Source of the DNA: Actinomycetes bacterium
Lineage (GTDB): Bacteria; Actinomycetota; Thermoleophilia; Solirubrobacterales; Solirubrobacteraceae
Direction of reading: 5' to 3'
Assembly (NCBI GenBank): GCA_023405705.1
Contig: JAEXXR010000646.1
Span: forward strand, 1-6,243
Length of the DNA stretch: 6,243 nucleotides
Shown here: one piece after another, positions 1-6,243 of the stretch
Position numbering within the stretch: position 1 is the first letter of the stretch
Layout of the letters: the number at the start of each line of letters is the position of its first letter
Notes under the pieces: model-generated
Database searches by the model: none
Told to the model about the DNA's origin: nothing
What the model saw: only the letters and a program-made list of their open reading frames with translations
Made by a program: the position numbers and the translations under genes

Positions 1-1
1 G

Positions 2-811
2 CTCGACGCGGCGCTGAGGGCCGGCGTGCGCGTCCACGAGCACACGGCCGCGCTGCGCCTGCACGAGCCGCGAGGCGTCGCCGACGCGATCGACGTCGTC
101 ACCGCCGCCGGCCGCGTCCGCGCGCGCAAGGTCCTGCTCGGCACCTCCGCCTTCCCGCCGCTGCTCAAGCGCCTCTCCGCGTACATCGCGCCGGTCTACG
201 ACTACGTCCTCATGACCGAGCCGCTCAGCGCCGACCAGAAGGCGTCGATCGGCTGGGCCGGCCGGCAGGGCCTCGCCGACATGGGCAACCAGTTCCACTA
301 CCTGCGGCTGACCGACGACGACCGCATCCTGATCGGCGGCTACGACGCCGTCTACCGCTACGGCGGTCCGGTCGGCACGCCGTGGGACGAAGCCGGCGAG
401 GAGACCTTCGCGAAGCTCTCCGAGCACTTCGCGACCTTCTTCCCGCAGCTCGCCGACGTCCGCTTCAGCCACAAGTGGGGCGGCGCGATCGACACCTGCT
501 CGCGCTTCAGCGTCTTCTTCGGGACCGCGCACCGCGGCAAGGTCTCCTACGCGGTCGGCTACACCGGCCTCGGCGTCGCCGCGACCCGCTTCGGCGCCCA
601 GACCGCGCTCGACCTGCTCGACGGCCGCGAGACCGCCGCGACGCGCACGAAGTACGTCCGCTCCAAGCCGCTGCCGTTCCCGCCCGAGCCGCTGCGCTCC
701 GGCGTCATCCAGCTCACGCGCGACCGCCTCGCCGCCGCCGACCGCAACGCGGGCCGTCGCGGCCTCTGGCTGCAGACGCTCGACCGCCTCGGGCTCGGCT
801 TCGACTCATGA
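2..811 (+). CDS. FAD-dependent oxidoreductase, DAO family (C-terminal part; 5' end outside window)
   Basis: The reading frame is open from the first complete codon at base 2, so the true start lies upstream. The visible 269 residues are the C-terminal part of a D-amino-acid-oxidase-fold flavoenzyme. Seen: a VLLGTSAFPPLL segment (about residues 44-55), where this family turns back to the FAD domain; YDYVLMTEPL just after it; ILIGGYD in the substrate domain; WGGAIDT at about 159; and a C-terminal FAD-binding GYTGLGVAATRFGA at about 186-199. The N-terminal GxGxxG dinucleotide motif must lie outside the window. Members of this group oxidise secondary or primary amines or amino acids with release of H2O2, or act as dehydrogenases; gamma-glutamylputrescine oxidase is a relative. 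The exact substrate cannot be read from this part. The gene ends with TGA at 809-811 and converges on the methyltransferase gene. A role in amine breakdown alongside the nearby aminotransferase is inference only. Confidence 0.88.
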   Translation, partial: LDAALRAGVRVHEHTAALRLHEPRGVADAIDVVTAAGRVRARKVLLGTSAFPPLLKRLSAYIAPVYDYVLMTEPLSADQKASIGWAGRQGLADMGNQFHYLRLTDDDRILIGGYDAVYRYGGPVGTPWDEAGEETFAKLSEHFATFFPQLADVRFSHKWGGAIDTCSRFSVFFGTAHRGKVSYAVGYTGLGVAATRFGAQTALDLLDGRETAATRTKYVRSKPLPFPPEPLRSGVIQLTRDRLAAADRNAGRRGLWLQTLDRLGLGFDS

Positions 812-832
812 GCGGGCGCGGCGGGCTGCGGC

Positions 833-1645
833 TCACCCGGCGGCGGCCGGCTCCTCGACCGCCCGCCGCCCCCAGCTGCTGACCATCCCTATGCAGAGAT
901 CCCAGGTCGCCGGGTCCTGCAGGTAGGCGAGCGCGGCGTCGACCGTCGCCTCGTCGACGCGGCCGGTCGCGACGACGATCTCGCGCGCCGCCTCGATCGT
1001 CTGCCCCCACACCTCGGCGAGCGGGGAGCCGCCGGTCAGCGGCAGCAGCTCGATCGCGCTGCCGACGTCGACCAGCCCCAGCTCGCGCAGCGTCGCCGGG
1101 TGGCGGCGGCCGAGGTCGATGTCGGTCCCGAGCGTCTCGGCGACCGCCTCCAGCAGCGCGAGCGAGGTCTCGCGGTAGGCGGTCGCGGTGGAGCCGGCGA
1201 TGCCCAGCTCGGCGGGGTCGCTGACGAGCAGCCAGCCGCCCGGCTTCAGCCACGAGACGATCCGCGCCAGCACCTCGTCGCGCTCGCGCAGGTGGGTCAG
1301 CACGAAGCGGCAGTGGACGAGGTCGAAGCGGCCGGGGTCGAAGGCGGGATCGGTCACGTCGGCCTCCACGACGGTCACGCGCATATCGCCGCTGCGATCG
1401 AGGAAGCGCACGTCGCGATCGAGCGCGAGCACCTCGCCCGAGGCGCCGGTGCAGTCGGCGAGGTGGGTCGCGATCGTCCCGGCGCCGGCGCCGACGTCGA
1501 TGCAGCGCCAGCCGATCTGCGGGCGGATCCGCTGCACGAGCGCGCGGGTGGCCGGGTCGAAGACACCGGCGAGGCCGGCGAGCCGTCTCAGCTCGTGCCG
1601 GTCCGCCTGGCTGAAAAGACGCTCCCCGTAGCGCTCCCGTGCCAT
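833..1645 (-). CDS. class I SAM-dependent methyltransferase
   Basis: The product is about 270 residues from the ATG at 1645. It has the Rossmann-fold methyltransferase landmarks in order: motif I IDVGAGAGT (about residues 49-57 from this start), an acidic post-I strand end ALDRD (about 74-78), an acidic EADVTD (about 94-99), motif II/post-II FDLVHCRFVLTHL (about 107-119), and LKPGGWLLVSDP (about 133-144). The first four residues of that last segment, LKPG, are typical of UbiE/small-molecule methyltransferases. A C-terminal region of about 120 residues would form the substrate cap; the substrate is not identifiable. A GTG at 1660 in the same frame would add MYGAR. I prefer the ATG because a weak GGTG lies 5 bases before it and nothing better precedes the GTG. 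The stop (TGA at 835-833) is 21 bases from the end of the convergent oxidoreductase gene. The gene is separated from mmsA upstream by a terminator, so it probably has its own promoter. Confidence 0.88.
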   Translation of the reverse strand: MARERYGERLFSQADRHELRRLAGLAGVFDPATRALVQRIRPQIGWRCIDVGAGAGTIATHLADCTGASGEVLALDRDVRFLDRSGDMRVTVVEADVTDPAFDPGRFDLVHCRFVLTHLRERDEVLARIVSWLKPGGWLLVSDPAELGIAGSTATAYRETSLALLEAVAETLGTDIDLGRRHPATLRELGLVDVGSAIELLPLTGGSPLAEVWGQTIEAAREIVVATGRVDEATVDAALAYLQDPATWDLCIGMVSSWGRRAVEEPAAAG

Positions 1646-1700
1646 CCGAGCACCATACACCTATTTTCAGTAATCAAGAAGTCCCTGCTCGGAACGACAA
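1646..1700 (-). promoter_or_regulatory. possible promoter region of the methyltransferase gene
   Basis: Bases 1655-1680 form one of the few AT-rich patches in the window (CTATTTTCAGTAATCAAGAA is at 1661-1680). They lie directly upstream of the methyltransferase start and downstream of the mmsA terminator hairpin. On the minus strand a TTGTCG at 1700-1695 could be a -35 element, with TTGATT 17 bases further as a poor -10. No element matches consensus well, so only the location and base composition support this call. Confidence 0.3.
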
Positions 1701-1733
1701 AGAGGCGCGCACCGGGTGACCGGGACGCGCCTC
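1695..1733 (-). terminator. intrinsic terminator after the mmsA gene
   Basis: Read on the minus strand, a perfect 8-bp inverted repeat (GAGGCGCG at 1733-1726 pairing with CGCGCCTC at 1709-1702) encloses a 16-base loop. The loop itself contains the short self-complementary GGTCACC. The stem is followed at once by TTTGTCGTT, a modest U-rich tail. It begins 32 bases after the mmsA stop codon and lies before the methyltransferase gene. This is where a transcript from the aminotransferase-mmsA unit would be expected to end. The tail is short, so termination may be partial. Confidence 0.7.
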
Positions 1734-1765
1734 CGCTCCTTCCAGGGGAGCTGTCGGTCCGCTGC

Positions 1766-3277
<1,512 letters not shown>

Positions 3278-3314
3278 CTGGTTCAGGACTCCGATGGGTG
3301 CGGGGGAGGGACGG

Positions 3315-4712
3315 TTACGCGGCGGCCGCGGCGGCGGGCTCGACGTTCATGAACGTACCCGCGTCGGTCAGGACCTCCGCGAGCTTGTCGACGATCTCGT
3401 CGAGGACGGCCTTGTCGCTGATCAGCGGCGGGGCGATCTGCAGGACCGAGTCGCCGCGGTCGTCGGCGCGGGCGATCAGGCCGGCGTCGAGCAGGCGGCC
3501 GGGCAGGAAGCCGCGCAGCAGGCGGTCGCGCTCGGGCTTGTCGAAGGTGCGGTTGCCGGCGTCGCCGACCAGCTCCATCGCCCAGAAGTAGCCGCGGCCG
3601 CGGACGTCGCCGACGATCGGCAGCGCGAGCAGCTCCTGCAGCCGGCTCTCGAGGTAGGCCTCGTGCTCGCGCACGTTCTCGAGGATCCCCTCGCGCTCGA
3701 AGATCTCGATGTTCTTCAGCGCGACGGCGGCGCTGACCGGGTGGCCGCCGAAGGTGATCCCGTGTCTGAGCGGGCTGTTCATCGTGGCGACGACGTCGGC
3801 GACCTTGTCGCTGACGAGCACGCAGCCCATCGTCGCGTAGGCGGAGGTGATCCCCTTCGCCGTCGTCGCCATGTCGGGGACGATCCCCTCGCGCTCGGAG
3901 CCGAGCCAGTGGCCGAGGCGGCCGAAGCCGCAGATCACCTCGTCGGCGACGAGCAGCGCGCCGTACTCGTCGGCGAGCGCGCGCAGGCCCTTCCAGTAGC
4001 CGGCCGGCGCGAGCAGGCAGCCGCCGGCGTTCTGGACCGGCTCGGCGATGATGACCGCGACCTCGTCGGGGCCGGCGGCGACGATCGCCGCGCGCACCTC
4101 GTCGAGCAGCCGCTTGCAGAAGGCCTCCGGGTCGCCGCCGTCGGGCGCGCGGAAGGCGTTCGTGTTGGAGACGTGGGTGACGTCGACCGGCGGCGTGCCG
4201 AAGATCTCTTTGAAGCCGGGCACGCCGGTGAAGGAGAGCGCCCCGAGCGAGACGCCGTGGTAAGCGCGGTCGCGCGCGATCGCCTTCGTGCGCTGCGGCT
4301 CGCCCTTCGCGACGAAGTACTCGCGCGCGATCTTCCACATCGACTCGACCGACTCCGAGCCGCCCGAGGTGAAGAAGAAGTGGTTGAGGTCGCCGGGCAT
4401 GATCTCGGCGAGCTTCTCGGCCAGCGCGATCGCCTGCGGGTGCGCGGTCGCCCAGTTCGTGTTGAAGGCGAGGCGCGACATCTGCGCGGTCGCGGCGGCG
4501 GCGATCTCCTCGCCGAACGAGTAGCCGATCTGCGAGCAGAAGAGGCTCGACAGCGCGTCGACGTACTTGTTGCCCTTCTCGTCGAAGACGTACGGGCCCT
4601 CGCCCCGGTCCAGCACGAGCAGGTCGCGCTCGCCGCCGTACGCGGCGCCGTGGTTGGTGAAGTGGAGCAGCAGGTGCTCGCGTGCGGATTCGTGCAGCGC
4701 CGAGTGGGACAT
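3315..4712 (-). CDS. class III (omega) aminotransferase, PLP-dependent; likely beta-alanine/amine:pyruvate type
   Basis: The product has 465 residues, normal for class III aminotransferases. Seen: TSGGSES (115-121, PLP phosphate binding), AYHG (150-153, ring-stacking Tyr151), AEPVQ (Glu224), ADEVICGFGR (Asp257 contacts the PLP nitrogen), TTAKGITSAY with the Schiff-base Lys286, ITFGGHP (319-325, a residue group that reaches the partner subunit's PLP), and DVRGRG (369-374). Arg415 in ARADDRGD sits where the substrate-carboxylate 'switch' Arg of omega-transaminases is expected, though I could not align this formally. The N-terminal HFTNH is typical of the beta-alanine:pyruvate/putrescine transaminase branch. 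The product would be an aldehyde or semialdehyde. With mmsA directly downstream, malonate or methylmalonate semialdehyde is the best guess. The ATG at 4712 follows GAGG at a 9-base spacing. The C-terminus ends in an alanine run of no evident function. The stop is TAA. Putrescine, taurine or other omega-amines remain possible substrates. Confidence 0.92.
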   Translation of the reverse strand: MSHSALHESAREHLLLHFTNHGAAYGGERDLLVLDRGEGPYVFDEKGNKYVDALSSLFCSQIGYSFGEEIAAAATAQMSRLAFNTNWATAHPQAIALAEKLAEIMPGDLNHFFFTSGGSESVESMWKIAREYFVAKGEPQRTKAIARDRAYHGVSLGALSFTGVPGFKEIFGTPPVDVTHVSNTNAFRAPDGGDPEAFCKRLLDEVRAAIVAAGPDEVAVIIAEPVQNAGGCLLAPAGYWKGLRALADEYGALLVADEVICGFGRLGHWLGSEREGIVPDMATTAKGITSAYATMGCVLVSDKVADVVATMNSPLRHGITFGGHPVSAAVALKNIEIFEREGILENVREHEAYLESRLQELLALPIVGDVRGRGYFWAMELVGDAGNRTFDKPERDRLLRGFLPGRLLDAGLIARADDRGDSVLQIAPPLISDKAVLDEIVDKLAEVLTDAGTFMNVEPAAAAAA

Positions 4713-4751
4713 GGTGCCCAGCCTCGCGCCGCCGGCCGGCCGTCGCCAGGG

Positions 4752-4770
4752 TCAGACCGTCGCGATCTGA
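4752..4770. promoter_or_regulatory. candidate operator upstream of the aminotransferase-mmsA unit
   Basis: A 19-bp imperfect palindrome, TCAGACCGTCGCGATCTGA, matches at 7 of 9 symmetric pairs, including outer arms of 5 bp (TCAGA/TCTGA). It lies 39 bp upstream of the aminotransferase start, within the leader or promoter zone. Its size suits a TetR-type dimer, and a tetR gene is next upstream. A poor -10-like CATACA on the minus strand (4795-4790) would place the site just downstream of a start of transcription. No good -35 is visible. Binding by this particular regulator is inference. Confidence 0.35.
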
Positions 4771-4808
4771 GGGCGGCGATCGGACGGGGTGTATGGATGG
4801 CGCCGGCA

Positions 4809-4829
4809 GGGCGGCCGCGCGTGCCGCCC
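4809..4829 (-). terminator. GC hairpin after the tetR gene (possible weak terminator)
   Basis: A perfect 7-bp inverted repeat (GGGCGGC/GCCGCCC) with a 7-base loop starts 23 bases after the tetR stop codon on the minus strand. No T-run follows, so it is not a classical intrinsic terminator. In such GC-rich DNA, hairpins of this size also arise by chance. It may help separate tetR transcription from the aminotransferase unit. Confidence 0.25.
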
Positions 4830-4852
4830 GCTCGCTCGCGCCGAGTGCGTCG

Positions 4853-5464
4853 CTACCGCAGCATCCGCAGGACGAGGTCGGCGTGCAGCCTGCCGATCTC
4901 CTCGGGGTCGACGCCGCGGTGGGGGCGGTACCAGCGGGCGGAGTCGACGCCGAGCGAGAGGATCGCGCGGACGGTGCCGGTCATGTCCTCGACGTGCAGG
5001 TCGCCGCTGTCGGCGCCTGCCTCCAGCTCGGCGGCGAGCAGCCGCTCGGTCGCGCGGCGCAGCTCGAGGATCTCCGCGAACGACTCGGGCGGCAGCGCGC
5101 GCAGCTCGTGCGCGGTGACCTGGCCGAGCGTCGCGTGGCGGGCGTGCCAGGAGGAGAAGGCCTCGACGAAGGCGCCGACGCGGGCGGCCGGGTCGGACTG
5201 GCCGTCCATCGCCTCGCGCGCCTCGGCGAGCACGGCCTCGTGGCCGATCCGCATGATCTCCGACAGCAGCTCGAGCTTGGAGCGGTAGTGGACGTAGACG
5301 GCCGCCGGGCTCATCCCCGCCCGTCTGGAGATGTCGCGCGTCGTCGCCGCCTCGAAGCCGCGGTCGGCGAAGGCGTCGAGCGCGGCCAGCAGCAGCCGGC
5401 GCGAGCTCTCCGACTCGACGTGCGCCCACAGATCGGCGTCCCGCCGAGCGATTCCGTCTTGCAT
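4853..5464 (-). CDS. TetR/AcrR-family transcriptional regulator, KstR2-like
   Basis: The product has 203 residues, standard for TetR repressors. The N-terminal DNA-binding domain is clear: RRLLLAALDAFADRGFEAATTRDISRRAGMSPAAVYVHYRSKLELL (about 22-67), with the helix-turn-helix at about 41-61 and the usual YxHYxSKxxLL closing the domain. The C-terminal ligand/dimer domain ends with LSLGVDSARWYRP (about 169-181) and a final DLVLRML. That pattern recalls regulators of acyl-CoA metabolism such as KstR2, which responds to a CoA thioester. The ATG at 5464 has only AGG two bases before it; a later start is possible but the next in-frame ATG falls inside the HTH. The gene points toward the aminotransferase, 140 bases away, and is divergent from the Cys/His gene. 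It most likely represses one or both neighbours. The ligand is unknown; a CoA ester or semialdehyde from the adjacent pathway is inference. The stop is TAG. Confidence 0.9.
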   Translation of the reverse strand: MQDGIARRDADLWAHVESESSRRLLLAALDAFADRGFEAATTRDISRRAGMSPAAVYVHYRSKLELLSEIMRIGHEAVLAEAREAMDGQSDPAARVGAFVEAFSSWHARHATLGQVTAHELRALPPESFAEILELRRATERLLAAELEAGADSGDLHVEDMTGTVRAILSLGVDSARWYRPHRGVDPEEIGRLHADLVLRMLR

Positions 5465-5712
5465 GCCTCACAGGATCGCTGATGAAGCCCGGAAACGCCC
5501 CCAGCGCAGCGCCGGCGCGCCGCCACGAGCCGCGCCCGCCCCACGCCGTCCACCGCTCCCGCCCGCGCCGCTCGCTGCGCCCGCCCCGCACCGCGATCCC
5601 CGGCTGCGTCGTCGCCCCGCTTTTCGGAAAACTCCCGCAATTACACGGATCGATGTCATCGTGCTGCCACAGATCGCATCCGGACTGGCGCGAAACGCGC
5701 GCGTGGGGTACT

Positions 5713-5729
5713 CTAAGCAAGCGCTTAGT
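5713..5729. promoter_or_regulatory. TetR-type operator-like palindrome before the Cys/His gene
   Basis: CTAAGCAAGCGCTTAG (5713-5728) has exact 6-bp arms CTAAGC/GCTTAG, with an overlapping 8-bp palindrome AAGCGCTT at 5719-5726. The 14-mer at 5716-5729, AGCAAGCGCTTAGT, agrees at 9 of 10 fixed positions with the KstR2 motif as I recall it (AnCAAGnnCTTGnT). It sits 4 bases before the ribosome binding site and overlaps the end of a possible -10 (TACTCT). A repressor bound here should block transcription. The KstR2-like TetR gene nearby is an obvious candidate binder, but the site is 249 bp from that gene's start. Confidence 0.6.
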
Positions 5730-5733
5730 CACT

Positions 5734-5740
5734 GAAGGAG
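5734..5740 (+). promoter_or_regulatory. ribosome binding site deciding the GTG start at 5748
   Basis: GAAGGAG, a near-perfect Shine-Dalgarno sequence, ends 7 bases before the GTG at 5748. It is the best ribosome binding site in the window and fixes the start of the small Cys/His protein. Confidence 0.85.
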
Positions 5741-5747
5741 AGAACCC

Positions 5748-6197
5748 GTGCTCTACCAATTCAGCCGCGCGATGTACCGGGCCCTCGCAGAGGGGATCAG
5801 CGACAGCCCGGGACCGTGCGCGAAGGACCGCAGCAACCATGTCCGCGTGCTCCACGCCTGCGAGGCGACGCTGGAGCGGATGGCGACCGACCGGTGGTAC
5901 TTCGCGAAGCCCACACGGAGCCTGATCCGCGAGCTGCGCCCGTACTTCCCGCTCTCCGAGCAGTCGCACATGAACGCGATCGTGGAGCAGTACCTCGCAC
6001 TCGCCGACGAGGCGATCGAGGAGCAGTTCGAGAGTGGTTACGACTTCGCCGGCAACCGCCTCTGCTGTCGCGCCATGACCCGCAAGGGCACGCCCTGTCA
6101 GCGCCTGCCGCACCCGCGCAACGGCTACTGCCCGTCGCACCAGCACCTCGCCGACGCCGACGAGCTCGCGCACACGCGCGTCGCCGTCGCCGCCTGA
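5748..6197 (+). CDS. conserved-looking small protein with C-terminal Cys/His (possible zinc) cluster; function unknown
   Basis: The product has 149 residues, starting at GTG after a strong ribosome binding site and ending with TGA at 6195-6197. I do not recognise a named family. The first ~95 residues look mainly helical, with LYQFSRAMYRALAEGI at the start and an aromatic/basic middle (DRWYFAKPTRSLIRELRPYFPL, 48-69), then an acidic helix EQYLALADEAIEEQFESG (80-97). The C-terminal part carries CRAMTRKGTPCQR (107-119) and GYCPSHQH (126-133). This makes Cys107-x9-Cys117-x10-Cys128-x2-His131, with Cys106 and His133 as spares. It resembles the short C-x-A-x-T-x-x-G-x-P-C ... C-x-x-H module found at the ends of many small bacterial and phage proteins, presumed to bind zinc. 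No signal peptide or membrane segment is seen, so the protein is probably cytoplasmic. I recall similar proteins in Solirubrobacterales genomes but cannot verify this. The palindrome upstream implies regulated expression. A structural or nucleic-acid-binding role is possible but unsupported. Confidence 0.85.
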   Translation: MLYQFSRAMYRALAEGISDSPGPCAKDRSNHVRVLHACEATLERMATDRWYFAKPTRSLIRELRPYFPLSEQSHMNAIVEQYLALADEAIEEQFESGYDFAGNRLCCRAMTRKGTPCQRLPHPRNGYCPSHQHLADADELAHTRVAVAA

Positions 6198-6213
6198 CCG
6201 TCTGACGCCCCGC

Positions 6214-6238
6214 CCGGCGCGCCGCCCGGGCGCGCCGG
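6214..6238 (+). terminator. strong GC hairpin after the Cys/His gene (likely terminator)
   Basis: A perfect 10-bp inverted repeat, CCGGCGCGCC at 6214-6223 and GGCGCGCCGG at 6229-6238, encloses a 5-base loop. It begins 16 bases after the stop codon. The window ends 5 bases later, so a following T-run cannot be checked. Position and stem strength fit a terminator, which could also serve a convergent gene beyond the window. Confidence 0.55.
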
Positions 6239-6243
6239 TGCGC

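Larger units (their letters stand above)
5465..5747. promoter_or_regulatory. divergent intergenic region between tetR and the Cys/His gene
   Basis: These 283 bases hold no convincing gene; open frames crossing them read as Arg/Pro/Ala-rich shadows. The left half is GC-rich and featureless. The right half has lower GC and contains three short palindromes: TTTTCGGAAAA at 5621-5631, CGATGTCATCG at 5651-5661 and CTAAGCAAGCGCTTAG at 5713-5728. The first two are exact 11-bp palindromes around one central base, with centres 30 bp apart. The region must contain the promoter of the plus-strand gene and probably that of tetR. A TACTCT at 5709-5714 is a possible -10 for the plus strand, with no good -35. 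Confidence 0.5.

Noticed and set aside
833..1660. GTG at 1660 as the methyltransferase start
   Set aside because: It is possible but has no convincing Shine-Dalgarno sequence. The in-frame ATG at 1645 removes only five residues and has slightly better upstream context.
5482..5925. A 147-codon plus-strand open frame through the divergent spacer into the Cys/His gene
   Set aside because: It is out of frame with the Cys/His gene, has Arg/Pro-rich composition and no good ribosome binding site, and it would read through the palindromic regulatory region.
4752..6173. A 473-codon minus-strand open frame across the Cys/His gene, the divergent spacer and tetR
   Set aside because: The part inside tetR is an Arg/Pro-rich out-of-frame read, and the part opposite the Cys/His gene is a shadow of a gene with a strong ribosome binding site. 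No domain is visible.

Overview
This is a very GC-rich window with dense coding and strong G/C bias at third codon positions, as in high-GC Actinomycetota. The small Cys/His protein at the right end and the overall gene style fit the class Thermoleophilia (Solirubrobacterales, for example Conexibacter-like organisms) best. That placement rests on recalled family resemblance, not on a search. I see no rRNA, tRNA, CRISPR array, insertion sequence or phage gene. The window looks like ordinary chromosomal metabolic territory.

Layout, left to right. (1) The window opens inside a plus-strand FAD-dependent amine/amino-acid oxidoreductase of the DAO family, of which the C-terminal 269 residues are present. 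(2) Convergent to it, ending 21 bases away, is a minus-strand class I SAM-dependent methyltransferase. (3) A short spacer of about 100 bases holds a good intrinsic terminator for the next unit and an AT-rich patch that may be the methyltransferase promoter. (4) Three minus-strand genes follow, transcribed right to left: a TetR-family regulator, a class III (omega) aminotransferase and a CoA-acylating methylmalonate-semialdehyde dehydrogenase (mmsA/iolA type). (5) A 283-base divergent spacer contains several short palindromes. (6) A plus-strand gene of 149 codons encodes an unrecognised small protein with a Cys/His cluster. It has a clear ribosome binding site and a TetR-type operator-like palindrome just before it, and a strong GC hairpin just after it.

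How the genes fit together. The aminotransferase and the dehydrogenase are 37 bases apart and probably co-transcribed. Together they make a plausible two-step route. A beta- or omega-amino acid (beta-alanine, beta-aminoisobutyrate or a related amine) would be transaminated to malonate semialdehyde or methylmalonate semialdehyde, which is then oxidatively decarboxylated with CoA to acetyl-CoA or propionyl-CoA. The TetR gene upstream is the natural candidate regulator. A 19-bp imperfect palindrome 39 bp before the aminotransferase start could be its operator, and a different palindrome, close to the published KstR2-type motif, lies before the divergent Cys/His gene. The flanking oxidoreductase may also act on amines but is in its own convergent unit.

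I found no clear evidence of a new defence or mobile system. The most intriguing items are the small Cys/His protein with its operator-like site and the possible regulatory link to the KstR2-like TetR protein.
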